56,574 nucleotides of DNA from positions 1 through 56,574 of the forward strand of contig JAHZKP010000062.1 of the NCBI GenBank assembly GCA_022600345.1, given 5' to 3'. This stretch comes from Alphaproteobacteria bacterium (lineage in GTDB: Bacteria > Pseudomonadota > Alphaproteobacteria > Rhizobiales > Hyphomicrobiaceae). This document shows, in pieces, positions 34,128-43,620 of this stretch (within the stretch, counting starts at the first letter, position 1; each line of letters opens with the position of its first letter). The translations under genes were made by a program, and so were the position numbers. Under the pieces are notes generated by a model. That model was not told where the DNA came from. It was given only the letters and a program-made list of their open reading frames with translations, and searched no databases.

Positions 34128-35452
34128 CGCGCTTGCGACGTGCCAAGATAGCTATCGAATACCGAGGCAATCGAGCGCACGAACAAGCGGCCCTTTTCGG
34201 TTACCCGGAAGCCGTCGCCGTCAGGATCGGGTTCGATCAATCCATCGGTGTCTGAATCCATCAGCATCCGGGCTTCCTCGACAACCTCGCAAGCAGCCTG
34301 CCCGAAGCGTCGATTGAGTTCGCGCTCGGGAAAATGAAAACCGCACATCAAGCGCTCGATGGCCAATGAGCGCATCTCATCCTCGGTCGACATTTGGTGG
34401 CCGCGTGCCGTAGCCAATTCGCCGGCTTCCACGCAGCGGATATACTCCTGGGTCGAGACGGCATTTTGCACGTATCCCTGCGGCAGACGCCCGATGGCTG
34501 ATGCCCCCAGACCAATCAGTATCCCGGCGTCATCCGTCGTATATCCCTGGAAATTGCGCCGCACGTCTCCACACGCAAGCCTGTCTCCGGGCTTGGCGAA
34601 GTGATCCAGGCCAACCCGTACATAGCCTGCTTCCACCAGCTTGTTGGCCGCCCGGTTCGATTGCGCAAACCGCTCCTTTATATCGGGCAACTGATCCTCA
34701 GGGATTAACCGTTGATGCGGCAACCGCTGCGGCAGGTGGGCATATCCAAACAGCGCCACCCGGTCGGGGCTCAGCGAGACAACCTGCTCAATGGTTTTTT
34801 CGACACTCGCCCGCGTTTGATAGGGAAGGCCGTAGACCAGATCGATATTGACCGATTGGACGCCGTGCTTGCGAAATCCCTCAATGACAGCCCGCGTCTT
34901 CTGGAACGATTGCACCCGGTTGATGGCCAGTTGAACCTGCGGCGCGAAATCCTGCACCCCGATGCTCACTCGGTTGACACCGGCTTGGGCAAACGCCGCG
35001 ATCCGGTCGTCCGGCATGATCCTGGGATCGACCTCGACGGCATACTCAACGTTTGCTCCGAAACGAACCAACTGCTTCAGCCTGTCACCAAGCCGAACGA
35101 TATCTTCCGCACTCAGTATGTTGGGCGACCCACCGCCGAAATGGATATGTTCTGCCTCTTGCCCCGGCTTCAGCGCAGCACCAACCAGATCGATTTCATG
35201 CTCCAGCGCATCGACATAGCGTGCAATCGGCTCATAACGTCGCGTAGCCTTCGTGTTGCACCCGCAGTACCAGCAAAGCTGATCGCAATACGGGATGTGC
35301 ATATAAAGCGACAACCGGGCATCCTTGGGCAGGGCCTTGAGCCACGCACCGTATTGATCAGCCCCGACCCTGCTACTGAAATGCGGCGCCGTGGGATAAC
35401 TGGTATAGCGCGGAACAGGAGCCGCATATCGCTTCAGGGTTTCTGGTCGCAT
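34109..35452 (-). CDS. hemN: oxygen-independent coproporphyrinogen III oxidase
   Basis: A radical-SAM enzyme converting coproporphyrinogen III to protoporphyrinogen IX without oxygen, used for heme (and, where present, bacteriochlorophyll) under low oxygen. The 447-aa product has the CX3CX2C cluster (C56, C60, C63) in MHIPYCDQLCWYCGC, followed by the GGGSPNIL and IDLVYGLPYQT motifs and a C-terminal HemN domain. Full length. A FixK/FNR-type box lies about 100 bp upstream, as expected for micro-oxic control. Convergent with the 85-aa gene. Confidence 0.95.
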   Translation of the reverse strand: MRPETLKRYAAPVPRYTSYPTAPHFSSRVGADQYGAWLKALPKDARLSLYMHIPYCDQLCWYCGCNTKATRRYEPIARYVDALEHEIDLVGAALKPGQEAEHIHFGGGSPNILSAEDIVRLGDRLKQLVRFGANVEYAVEVDPRIMPDDRIAAFAQAGVNRVSIGVQDFAPQVQLAINRVQSFQKTRAVIEGFRKHGVQSVNIDLVYGLPYQTRASVEKTIEQVVSLSPDRVALFGYAHLPQRLPHQRLIPEDQLPDIKERFAQSNRAANKLVEAGYVRVGLDHFAKPGDRLACGDVRRNFQGYTTDDAGILIGLGASAIGRLPQGYVQNAVSTQEYIRCVEAGELATARGHQMSTEDEMRSLAIERLMCGFHFPERELNRRFGQAACEVVEEARMLMDSDTDGLIEPDPDGDGFRVTEKGRLFVRSIASVFDSYLGTSQARHSAGV

Positions 35453-35543
35453 TCTCTATTCCCCGCCAGGCACTTTCACATCCCGCAGCAAACAAATTTG
35501 CTCAGGGTTAGGAGCTGCATAACCGCTGCCAGCGAACAGCAGA

Positions 35544-35557
35544 TTGATACTTGTCAA
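35544..35557 (-). promoter_or_regulatory. FixK/FNR-type box upstream of hemN
   Basis: TTGAT-ACTT-GTCAA is a symmetric match to the FNR/FixK recognition pattern. It lies about 92-105 bp upstream of the hemN start, consistent with activation under low oxygen. Confidence 0.7.
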
Positions 35558-35647
35558 ACTTCAGGTAGGAAAATCGTCGCGCCCGCGGCCCCGCCCAACG
35601 GTCAGGCCAACCGCTGTTGAATACCGCCAAGGAATCCCATCACGACC

Positions 35648-36130
35648 TTACGTCCCAACGATCCTGCCGCGCCGCGCCGGCCTTTTCGCCCCACGTTCAG
35701 GGGCCAGTCGCCGCCCGCCCTGCCCTACGACCAGGCTTGGATGCCGCACAATCCGCGCTCTTCGAGATGGCCGCCTGGCACCTTGCACAACAAGGCCATC
35801 CCGCCGCCGGTCCGCAATGATCCGGCTCTGGCGTCGCGGCGTTCGCAGCCCCCCGCGCAATTGTGATTTCTCACCAGCGCGCACGAACACCAGCATCACC
35901 AGACAAATCGCCGCCGCCGTCAAAAGCACCGCAAAAAAGAACGGATCTCCGCTCCGGCCGCTATCGGCGAATACCGCCTTGAGAGCCACCCACGCCCAAA
36001 TCGAAGCCAGCGCACGCCGCCCCATGCGCGACAAGAATTCATCAGACGTCCTACGCCCTCCGCGCGCATCCTGCCCCCCGCGCGTCCGCCCTGACCGTGC
36101 CTTCCGGTCTTCGGCCTCGCCTCTACCCAT
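35648..36130 (-). CDS. small membrane protein at the end of the EPS cluster
   Basis: A 160-aa protein with a charged, Arg-rich N-terminus, one or two membrane helices in the middle (about 45-60 and about 65-90, the second DPFFFAVLLTAAAICLVMLVF) and a long Arg-rich C-terminal tail. No family recognised. I start at the ATG 36130, which overlaps the stop of the upstream Wzy-like gene by 8 nt, suggesting translational coupling. The highly basic tail could be spurious, so the true protein may be shorter. Confidence 0.5.
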   Translation of the reverse strand: MGRGEAEDRKARSGRTRGGQDARGGRRTSDEFLSRMGRRALASIWAWVALKAVFADSGRSGDPFFFAVLLTAAAICLVMLVFVRAGEKSQLRGGLRTPRRQSRIIADRRRDGLVVQGARRPSRRARIVRHPSLVVGQGGRRLAPERGAKRPARRGRIVGT

Positions 36131-37439
36131 AGCGCCTTGGCCGCTCGGCGTTACCAACAAGCACCCCGCGCGGGACCGACATCAGTCCCCAGATCAAGCC
36201 CATCAGTAGATAGAAATGACGCCAGTGGTCGGTATCGATCACCAACCCCTCAAACGCCGTCGAGCAGAACGCAGCGTAAAGCACGATGAACAAGGGTCGA
36301 ACGGGGCTCGCCTTCAACAGGTGCAGAAATCCGATCCCGATCGTCAGCAACACCAACAAGCAATAAGCGCTTCCGCCAAGCCAGCCCGAATTCAGGAACA
36401 CACTGACGTAGACGTTATGAACGTCTTCTTGATGATGGACGCTGGTAAACGTATGCGCGCCTATCCCCAGCGGATTTTCAGCGGCCAGCCCGAGCGCCTT
36501 GGCCTGACCTGCAAACCGCCCCTGCGGCCCCACGTCATAGCTTTGCTGCAAGGTCGCGCGCTCGGCCAGCAGCTTTGAGACTGGCTCGAATTGAACAGCC
36601 ACCGTGATCAGACCGGCAAACATCACCAGGCCCAGCGCCAACAGTGCGACAATACGTTCCCGCTGCCTCGTCGTCGGCGCTGTAACGAACGCCAGATAGC
36701 CATAGACTAGAACGCCCAGCGCCAGGTTGATCCAGGCTCCGCGCGAAAAACTCAACAGCGTCGCCAACACCAACAAGCCAGCCAGAAGCAACGGCAACAC
36801 CGCCCCACGCAACGGCCTCGTCAGCACCAGATGCAAAAGATAAAGAAGCGGTGCAACCATGAACGGACCGAACACATTGGGGTCCTTGAACGTACCCGCC
36901 GCACGCCCGAACTTCGTGAACAGCTCATAAGCGCCCGGCAACAGCGAGAAGTAGCCAATCAACCCGCTTACCGCGGCAACACCCGCTGCAACCGTCCATG
37001 CATTCAGGATCAGGCGCGTGTGCTCTTGTGGGCGTTTCGCAACGAATGCACCGAACACGAAAGAGGCCAGATAAAGATAAAGCGAGATCACTGTGAAGAC
37101 GGTCGCATCGCGCATATCGGCAGCAAAGACCGACGCAACCAATCCCCCCGCTGCAGCCGCAAGCCACAACGAAAGGTAGGTCAACAAGCCTTCCGAAATC
37201 GCCACCAGACCGATCACCGGCAACAGCACGATCAAGCCCATGGTCAACGCATCGACCGGCGCGGGCTCAGAAAAAACAATACCGCTGGTCGCAATCGCCA
37301 GCCACACCAGCGCCAGTGAAGCCTGGTGCACGAAGCTCTTCGCTCGCGCACCTGTTCCAGCGCGCCGCCCGCGGCCCGAAGGCCACGCGCCGCGTGCATC
37401 GACGATCGACGGTTGCCGGAGCCCGAATGTTTGAGCCAT
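36123..37439 (-). CDS. O-antigen ligase / Wzy polymerase-like membrane protein
   Basis: A 438-aa polytopic protein with roughly ten to twelve membrane helices and a Wzy_C/O-antigen-ligase type segment LSFSRGAWINLALGVLVYGY. In an EPS cluster without lipid A genes it more likely polymerises repeat units (Wzy) than attaches O-antigen. I start at the ATG 37439 (AGGAGG 10 nt upstream). The N-terminal 30 residues are Arg-rich and cytoplasmic. It follows the initiating transferase by 33 bp. Confidence 0.85.
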   Translation of the reverse strand: MAQTFGLRQPSIVDARGAWPSGRGRRAGTGARAKSFVHQASLALVWLAIATSGIVFSEPAPVDALTMGLIVLLPVIGLVAISEGLLTYLSLWLAAAAGGLVASVFAADMRDATVFTVISLYLYLASFVFGAFVAKRPQEHTRLILNAWTVAAGVAAVSGLIGYFSLLPGAYELFTKFGRAAGTFKDPNVFGPFMVAPLLYLLHLVLTRPLRGAVLPLLLAGLLVLATLLSFSRGAWINLALGVLVYGYLAFVTAPTTRQRERIVALLALGLVMFAGLITVAVQFEPVSKLLAERATLQQSYDVGPQGRFAGQAKALGLAAENPLGIGAHTFTSVHHQEDVHNVYVSVFLNSGWLGGSAYCLLVLLTIGIGFLHLLKASPVRPLFIVLYAAFCSTAFEGLVIDTDHWRHFYLLMGLIWGLMSVPRGVLVGNAERPRRYG

Positions 37440-37471
37440 CGCGACCACCCCTCCTATCGGTTCACGAAGGT

Positions 37472-38995
37472 TCAGTAGGAGTTTTCGGTCTTCAGAAGCG
37501 CCAATGGCGTCTTTGCGAGAATATAAAAGTCGAAGAAGATCGACCAGTTCTCGATATAATAAAGGTCGTGCTCGACACGCTTGACAATCTTCTCATGCGT
37601 ATCGGTTTCACCGCGCCAACCGTTGATCTGCGCCCAACCGGTGATGCCCGGCTTCACCTTGTGACGAGCAAAATAACTCTCGACGACCTGGTCGTAGAGT
37701 TCCTGGCCGGCCTTCGCGGAAACCGCATGCGGGCGCGGACCGACCAGCGACAGATCGCCCAGCAGAACGTTGAACAGTTGCGGCAGTTCATCGAGGCTCG
37801 ACTTGCGAATGAAGCGGCCGACCGGCGTCACCCGCGGATCTTCCTTGGTCACCAATTTGGAGGCCGCTGCATCGCACATATCGACATACATCGAGCGGAA
37901 CTTGAACACCTCGATCAGCTCGTTGTTGAGGCCGTAGCGCTTCTGGCGGAACAAAATCGGTCCGCGGCTATCCATCTTCACGGCAACAGCAACAGCCGCT
38001 AGAACCGGCGACAGCAGGATCAGCGCGATCGTTGCGATGACCTTGTCGAACAGCCATTTACCCACATCGCCCCAGGCGGTCAGCGGCTTGTCGACCAAAT
38101 CAAGCATGGCAACCGAACCAACCCGGGAATAAGTCTCAGGCGCAAACCGGACCTGGCTGAGCTTTGCCGGCAGCTTCACCTCGACCGGCAATTGGGAGAC
38201 GTGCTTGACGACATTGGCAATCCGTTCTTCCGCACTCAGTGGCAGCGCCACGATAACGAGATCGATACGCGTCGACCGCGCCACTTCGATCAGGCTCGAG
38301 ATTGAACCCAGCACCGGATAGCCCAGATAGTCGGCCCCGACACGGTCACCGTCGCGGTCATCGAAAACACCGCAAATCCGGATATCGGCATCGCCATCGG
38401 CTTCAAGCGCCTTGATCACTTCGTTGGCCTGCTCGCCGCCGCCATAGATCACCGCGCGCCGGTAAAGCCGGCCCACCTGCATCCAATGGCGCGCCAGATT
38501 GGCCACCGCAATCCGCTCCAGGATCACAGCGCCCATTCCAGTCAACAGCCAGCCGGCCAGCCAGACCCGCGAAAAATCGTCGCCGACTTTGGCAAAAAAC
38601 ACCGCGGCCGCCAGAACACCCACGGCAACCATCCAGCCAAAAACGATGCGCGGCAGTTGATAAACGGTCGAGGAAAACTTGGAAACCCGGTAGAGGCCCA
38701 GGTAGTCGAAGCATAACACCAGCACCCCGGCCGTAAGACCGACAGCAGCCATATAGCCCACCGCCCGTGTTGCCAGAATTTCATCGACATACATCGCCGC
38801 GATAATCAAACCCGAAGCCACAGCGACAAGGAAATCGGCCACCCGTACGGAATCGGCGAACACACGCCGTGGGATCAGCGTCCCGCGACGGTTCAACGAG
38901 AAATCTGCGAGGCGAGGTACAGAACTCACGGCCTGCTGCTTAAATGCGAACTCGGAAAGAAGGGCGCTATCGGTTACGCCTTTTGCAACGCTCAT
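37472..38995 (-). CDS. undecaprenyl-phosphate sugar transferase (WcaJ/ExoY-type)
   Basis: Starts repeat-unit synthesis by moving a sugar-1-phosphate, often glucose, to undecaprenyl phosphate. The 507-aa product has about four N-terminal helices (about 35-150), a CoA-binding-like domain (about 155-260) and the C-terminal bacterial-sugar-transferase domain with [29 protein letters not shown] and [16 protein letters not shown] chose the ATG at 38995 with GGAG about 9 nt upstream; a GTG 33 nt earlier is possible. Length and layout match polyisoprenyl-phosphate hexose-1-phosphate transferases. A CtrA-like box lies just upstream. Confidence 0.93.
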   Translation of the reverse strand: MSVAKGVTDSALLSEFAFKQQAVSSVPRLADFSLNRRGTLIPRRVFADSVRVADFLVAVASGLIIAAMYVDEILATRAVGYMAAVGLTAGVLVLCFDYLGLYRVSKFSSTVYQLPRIVFGWMVAVGVLAAAVFFAKVGDDFSRVWLAGWLLTGMGAVILERIAVANLARHWMQVGRLYRRAVIYGGGEQANEVIKALEADGDADIRICGVFDDRDGDRVGADYLGYPVLGSISSLIEVARSTRIDLVIVALPLSAEERIANVVKHVSQLPVEVKLPAKLSQVRFAPETYSRVGSVAMLDLVDKPLTAWGDVGKWLFDKVIATIALILLSPVLAAVAVAVKMDSRGPILFRQKRYGLNNELIEVFKFRSMYVDMCDAAASKLVTKEDPRVTPVGRFIRKSSLDELPQLFNVLLGDLSLVGPRPHAVSAKAGQELYDQVVESYFARHKVKPGITGWAQINGWRGETDTHEKIVKRVEHDLYYIENWSIFFDFYILAKTPLALLKTENSY

Positions 38996-39067
38996 GAAAC
39001 TTGGCTCCGTGCCTGATACAGTGGTCACGGATACATGAGCATCTGCCGTGCCAGTTAAGCTCGGAGA

Positions 39068-39082
39068 TTAAGAACAGGTTAG
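39068..39082. promoter_or_regulatory. CtrA-like site upstream of initiating transferase
   Basis: TTAA-GAACAGG-TTAG matches the TTAA-N7-TTAA pattern with one base off, about 73 bp upstream of the start at 38995. Weaker than the sites at 40319 and 43466. Confidence 0.4.
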
Positions 39083-39090
39083 CAAGTCAT

Positions 39091-40272
39091 TTAATTAAGG
39101 TAAATATTCTCTGCACCGGGTTTGTCGCCAAAAACCACCTGATTGCGCTGTAACAGGCCATCGCGATAGAATTCCAGCACCGACTTCATCATGCGCTCGG
39201 TGGTAAAGCGCCCGCCTACAACTTCGCGTAGCCGCCCGGCGCGTTGGTTGGCGGCAAGATAGTCATCGGCCGCATGAGCCATCGCACAAGACAAGGCCAC
39301 ATCATCGCCCGCCGGCACCAACCGCGTGTCGCTCCCTTCAACGATTTCCGCAACACCGCCCACCTTGGTAGCAATCAGCGGCAAGCCCGCGGCAGCCGCC
39401 TCCAGCGCCACATACGGCAAGCTTTCCGCCCGTGACGGCATGACCAAAATCTTGCCCAGCGAGAACGCTTCGCGAGCCGGCATCGCACCTGTGAACTTCA
39501 CCCGCGCGCCCAACCCCAGCCGATTTGCCTGCGCCCGGAATTCAGCCGCATCCGGACCGTCTCCGACGATCACCGCCCGCGCTGATATAGGGCTCAGCCG
39601 GTGCAGCGCATTAAGCAGCACATCAACGCCCTTGAGGTGGCGTAATTCGCCAACGAACACAAACTCGGCAGCATCGTCGCGAAGTGTGCGCATTTCGAAA
39701 TCAGCGTGTGTCAAGCCATTATGAATGACCCGGTTTGACACATCATCCAGCGAAATGACCTTTTGAAAAGCGTCCCGTGCAAAAGCACTTTCGAAAATCA
39801 GCCCGTCGGTCACCCGCAACAGGTTTTCTTCAGCCGATCTAAAAACGGCACCTTTCACCGACCCATCGAAGTAATGCAGGCTTCCACCGTGCGGTGTGTA
39901 AAAGCGCAAGGGTTGTTGAGTTTTGCCACCTCCTGGCGCAATACCGCCAAGCCGCGCATAAAGCCCGCCCTTGGCGCCATGTCCGTGAAGAACGTCGATT
40001 TGCAATTCTCGCGAAAGCCGGCGCGTTTCGGCAATGCAGCGAAGATCTCCCAAGCCGGGCGCCCGCCCCATGCCGGCACTGTGCAGCCCCAGGGGCAAAT
40101 GCGGTTCCAATGCCGATAGCCGCTGGCTTGTCAGCCCATCGCTGCTGTTCGCATCGAACAAGACGCCGACTTCAAGTCCCCACTTAACCTGCTCAAGCGC
40201 GAGATCCCGGACATGGCGGAACAGTCCGCCAACCGGTGCACGCAGGATATGTAGGATGCGAAGTGACTGCAT
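39091..40272 (-). CDS. GT4 glycosyltransferase
   Basis: A 393-aa GT-B fold glycosyltransferase that probably adds a sugar to the lipid-linked repeat unit. The N-terminal half starts SLRILHILRAPVGGLFRHVRDL (donor/acceptor half). The C-terminal half has VFVGELRHLKGVDVLLNAL, VGDGPD and the EX7E-like stretch PSRAESLPYVALEAAAAGLP. I take the ATG at 40272; a GTG one codon earlier is also in frame. GGAGG precedes both. It shares the minus-strand EPS unit with the transferase and Wzy-like genes. Confidence 0.88.
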   Translation of the reverse strand: MQSLRILHILRAPVGGLFRHVRDLALEQVKWGLEVGVLFDANSSDGLTSQRLSALEPHLPLGLHSAGMGRAPGLGDLRCIAETRRLSRELQIDVLHGHGAKGGLYARLGGIAPGGGKTQQPLRFYTPHGGSLHYFDGSVKGAVFRSAEENLLRVTDGLIFESAFARDAFQKVISLDDVSNRVIHNGLTHADFEMRTLRDDAAEFVFVGELRHLKGVDVLLNALHRLSPISARAVIVGDGPDAAEFRAQANRLGLGARVKFTGAMPAREAFSLGKILVMPSRAESLPYVALEAAAAGLPLIATKVGGVAEIVEGSDTRLVPAGDDVALSCAMAHAADDYLAANQRAGRLREVVGGRFTTERMMKSVLEFYRDGLLQRNQVVFGDKPGAENIYLN

Positions 40273-40318
40273 CACGCGTTCCCCCTCCAGGCTTTGTTGC
40301 CGTCTTTTCTTGCGGCAC

Positions 40319-40334
40319 TTAACAGCCTGTTAAA
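40319..40334. promoter_or_regulatory. CtrA-like site upstream of GT4 gene
   Basis: TTAA-CAGCCTG-TTAA-A is a full TTAA-N7-TTAA match, 47 bp upstream of the GT4 start and between the two minus-strand EPS genes. Confidence 0.5.
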
Positions 40335-40336
40335 CC

Positions 40337-41089
40337 TCAGAAGAATCGTTCGTACACGAAAACAGTGTCGCCAGCCTTAACGACGTAGTCGGAGGGTGCA
40401 TCAATTTGCTCAACATATCCATCGATACGGCGAGTTATTCTGAACGATCTCTTACTGGCCCGCTCGGTATAACCGCCCGCAATCGCCACTGCGGTTTCAA
40501 CCGTCATCCCCGAAACATACGGATATTGACCCGAATTTCGGACTTCCCCCAGAATAAAGAATGGTCTGTTTTGCAGAATATCGACCGTTACCTGCGGATC
40601 GCGCACGAAATCGGCCCCCAATTGGTCTGCAATAGAGGCAGCCAGACCTGAGGTCGTCATTCCACGCGCATACACCGTGCCAATTAATGGAATAGGTATT
40701 TGTCCCGCATGGTCGACAATATAGGTGCGAGAAAGATTGGGCTGGCCATAAACAAAGATCCGCAACCGGTCGCCACTATCGAGAAGATAGGGCCCATCGG
40801 TATCGGCAACCGCCTTCGGGCCGGTCAAGGCGACAGGAATAACATCGGGCTCGCCCCATGATTCATGGCTCCCCACGTGCACCATCGGCTCTTCGCTCAC
40901 CCGGCCAGCGTCCACAGGCACGCCCTCAGGCGTTGGGCGTTCGGCAACAGCCATAGCGGCGCCCATCGAGGCTCCAAGTCCGCCCCGCCCGAAAATCGGA
41001 CCGTCGGCAGACAATAGGGGTCGATTGTTGGCGCACCCGGCAAGCAGGGGCATAACAATGATGAACAGAATGTACGCTCGCCAGGACAT
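40337..41089 (-). CDS. polysaccharide export lipoprotein (Wza-like)
   Basis: A 250-aa outer-membrane or periplasmic export protein. A signal peptide with lipobox LLAGC (Cys19) makes it a lipoprotein. A poly_export (PES) domain (about 85-165) and an SLBB-like region (about 170-245) follow: LDSGDRLRIFVYGQPNLS, then PFFILGEVRNSGQYPYVSGMTV. It is short next to E. coli Wza (about 380 aa) and probably relies on the divergently encoded co-polymerase. I start at ATG 41089 (GAGG upstream), which gives a normal lipoprotein signal; an ATG at 41119 would add ten residues. Confidence 0.9.
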   Translation of the reverse strand: MSWRAYILFIIVMPLLAGCANNRPLLSADGPIFGRGGLGASMGAAMAVAERPTPEGVPVDAGRVSEEPMVHVGSHESWGEPDVIPVALTGPKAVADTDGPYLLDSGDRLRIFVYGQPNLSRTYIVDHAGQIPIPLIGTVYARGMTTSGLAASIADQLGADFVRDPQVTVDILQNRPFFILGEVRNSGQYPYVSGMTVETAVAIAGGYTERASKRSFRITRRIDGYVEQIDAPSDYVVKAGDTVFVYERFF

Positions 41090-41119
41090 AAACGGCAGCC
41101 TCGTCAGACATGAGAACAA

Positions 41120-41252
41120 ATAACCCGTTCATCTAAGCTGAGACTGGTTAAAAAACTTTGAGCAGCCCGTTCATTTCGAGACAATTAAGGGAATTGTTAC
41201 CCAAAGCCCGTACTAATCCGGTTCAATTGTTCACCGTTTAGAGATCGGACGC
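41120..41252. other. divergent promoter region of export genes
   Basis: A 133-bp gap from which the Wza-like gene (minus) and the co-polymerase gene (plus) diverge. Contains repeated GTTC and TTAA words but no perfect known operator that I can identify. Confidence 0.4.
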
Positions 41253-43424
41253 ATGCGCCATCAATCCCAAGCCTCGCCCGACGACATCGACCTGACGACC
41301 CTTGGGTCCTCGTTGCGGCGCAACGCAACCAGACTCATCTTTTTGTCGCTGATCGCAGGCGCATTGACCTATCTGGCACTGTCCATGATAGCTCCGCGCT
41401 ATCTGGCACAATCCGAATTGGGCATCGTAGCCAAGGCTACGAGCAACCCGTTCACCGCTCCAGGAAGCCAGGCCGGCGGCAGCGATCAATCGGTCAAGAT
41501 GGATGAAAAAGCCATCAACACACACATCCGCGCAATTCAATCGACAGACCTGATTGAAAAGGTCGCAACCCAATTGCGCCTCAGCGGCCGGGCGGAATTC
41601 AATCCCGTCCTCGGCCCCGTCGACACGTTCAGTGGTATCCTGCGCTCAATCGGTTTATCCAGCCCGCAAACCGACATTTCCGAAAGCGACCGCACCTTAA
41701 ACGAAGTCTTGAAGCGCCTTGTCGTTTTCACTCCCGAACAAAGCCGTGCGATCACAATCAATTTCACATCGATCAATCCGCAGCTTGCCGCCGACTTCGC
41801 CAACGGCCTGGCCAATGCATACCGCGAGAAACTGGCCAGCCAGACCGTTGCCGAAGCCACCGCCGTTCAAAAGACGCTCTCGCCACGCATCGCCAAACTT
41901 GCTGAAGAAGTCTCTGATGCTGCTGGTAAAGTCGCCAAGTTCCGCAACAAGGCAGGCTTGCTGCGCGGCGGCACGCAAAAAACGCCGATCAACGAACAGC
42001 AACTGGGTGACATCACAACCGAGCTGACCAAGGTCAACTCGCAGCGCACGGCCGCCGAAGCCCGCGCCAGGACCGCTCGCGACATGATGCGCCGCGGCAG
42101 CCCCGAAATCATCCCCGAGGTGCAGCGTTCACCGCTCATCCAGAACCTGATCTCGCAACGCGTCTCAGTCGAACGCGAGCTGCTCAAGAGGTCCGCCAGC
42201 CTTAAGTCCGCTCACCCCGTCATCAAGCAGTTGCGCGCCGATCTTAGAGCCGTAAACCGCCAGATCGCCGGTGAAGTTGCCAATGTCGTCTCCAGCATCG
42301 ACAAGGAAGCCTACGTTGCCGCCGAACAGGAAAAGGCCGTCCGCGCCAGCCTGGAAAAGCTGAAATCCAAGGTCGCGGTCAATACCACCGACGAGGTGAA
42401 ACTGCGCCGTCTGGAGGCCATCGCCGCATCCAAGCGCAGCGAGCTTGAGCGTTTGCAGGCCCAATTCGAAGCCAACCGCGCCAGCACCGAAAACGGGGTC
42501 GTTCCCGTTGAAGCCCAGATCATTACGCTGGCCCGTCCGCCAAGCGTTGCCGTCTTCCCGCGCAAATTGCCCTATACCCTGTTGGTCATGATCGCCACGC
42601 TGTTGCTGGGAACGGCACTCGTCATCACATCGGGACTGGCCCGCGGCGCACGTACTCAACAGCCCGAAGATCACGACCGCTTGCGCGACGAAATCGCCGC
42701 CGCTGCCGCCCAAGCGCCACCGCCACCCGACAAGGTGGATGCCAAAAGCACCCTGGCCAGCCGCATCCCCCGTCCATCTCCCAAGATTGACACCGGCCAC
42801 ACGATGGCTGCCAACGACGACGGATTTGCCCGTTTCACAAATCCCACCGAGTTGGCCAGGCACCTGCTCGCCAGCAGCGAAAATTCAACAACCGGCTTCC
42901 GCTCCTTGATTGCCACCCGCTTGGATCGCACGGCAACCGCCAACATGGTCGTCGAAGCCGCCAGCAGCCTGACGCGCGCCGACCAGCAAACGCTGCTGAT
43001 CGACTGGAGCCTGGAAGGTGCGGGAATCGCCCGCGAATTACAGCTCCCCAACAACCCCGGTTTCATCGAGTTGCTCCACGGCACCGCCAATTTCGCCGAC
43101 GTCGTCCGCTGGGTGCCCGGCTCCCAGGTTCACTTTATCTCCAGCGGCCGTGCCATCGCAGAAGGCCCTGAAGGCCTTGATGCCGATCAACTCAATCTGA
43201 TCCTCGATGCCCTGGATGAAGCCTATGACCATATCGTCATTATCGGGCAGTACGAGGCAGCGCGTTCCCTGTTCGAAACAATCCAGGGCCGCTTCGATGC
43301 CGGCATCGTCGCTGATGAAAAAGGCGCATCCGGAAAGGTCCTCACCGATCCCCCCGATACGTTCCTGGGTTTCGAGGTCGCCGATATCGACCTCATCCGT
43401 TTTGAAGGCACCTCGGAAGCTTAA
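41253..43424 (+). CDS. EPS co-polymerase (Wzz/GumC) fused to degenerate BY-kinase-like domain
   Basis: A 723-aa inner-membrane chain-length determinant. Two membrane helices (about 28-48 and 437-462) flank a periplasmic region with a Wzz fold and coiled coils. The C-terminal region (about 540-723) has a ParA/BY-kinase-like pattern with LLIDWSLEGAGIAREL and HIVIIGQYEA, but I see no Walker A (G-x-x-G-x-G-K-S/T), and the usual Tyr-rich autophosphorylation tail is missing. It may keep a structural role without kinase activity. Opens the plus-strand EPS unit, with the deacetylase next after a CtrA-like box. Confidence 0.85.
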   Translation: MRHQSQASPDDIDLTTLGSSLRRNATRLIFLSLIAGALTYLALSMIAPRYLAQSELGIVAKATSNPFTAPGSQAGGSDQSVKMDEKAINTHIRAIQSTDLIEKVATQLRLSGRAEFNPVLGPVDTFSGILRSIGLSSPQTDISESDRTLNEVLKRLVVFTPEQSRAITINFTSINPQLAADFANGLANAYREKLASQTVAEATAVQKTLSPRIAKLAEEVSDAAGKVAKFRNKAGLLRGGTQKTPINEQQLGDITTELTKVNSQRTAAEARARTARDMMRRGSPEIIPEVQRSPLIQNLISQRVSVERELLKRSASLKSAHPVIKQLRADLRAVNRQIAGEVANVVSSIDKEAYVAAEQEKAVRASLEKLKSKVAVNTTDEVKLRRLEAIAASKRSELERLQAQFEANRASTENGVVPVEAQIITLARPPSVAVFPRKLPYTLLVMIATLLLGTALVITSGLARGARTQQPEDHDRLRDEIAAAAAQAPPPPDKVDAKSTLASRIPRPSPKIDTGHTMAANDDGFARFTNPTELARHLLASSENSTTGFRSLIATRLDRTATANMVVEAASSLTRADQQTLLIDWSLEGAGIARELQLPNNPGFIELLHGTANFADVVRWVPGSQVHFISSGRAIAEGPEGLDADQLNLILDALDEAYDHIVIIGQYEAARSLFETIQGRFDAGIVADEKGASGKVLTDPPDTFLGFEVADIDLIRFEGTSEA

Positions 43425-43465
43425 TCGCAGCGGCAGCCTGCTCGGCCTTGGTTGACCGGGCAGCG

Positions 43466-43481
43466 TTAACGCAAAATTAAC
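43466..43481. promoter_or_regulatory. perfect CtrA-type site
   Basis: TTAA-CGCAAAA-TTAA-C is a complete match to the CtrA consensus TTAA-N7-TTAAC. It lies 140 bp upstream of the polysaccharide deacetylase start and after the co-polymerase stop. Confidence 0.6.
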
Positions 43482-43620
43482 CATGATAACGCACCCCGTC
43501 GGCGCGGAGACCCGCTGTCGATGGCCATGTGCATGGAACTTGCACACCCTCCGGAAAATCGCAGAAGCTGTGTAATATATTCCAGCCTGCGATGCGCATC
43601 GACCGGAGAGCCCTCAAGAC

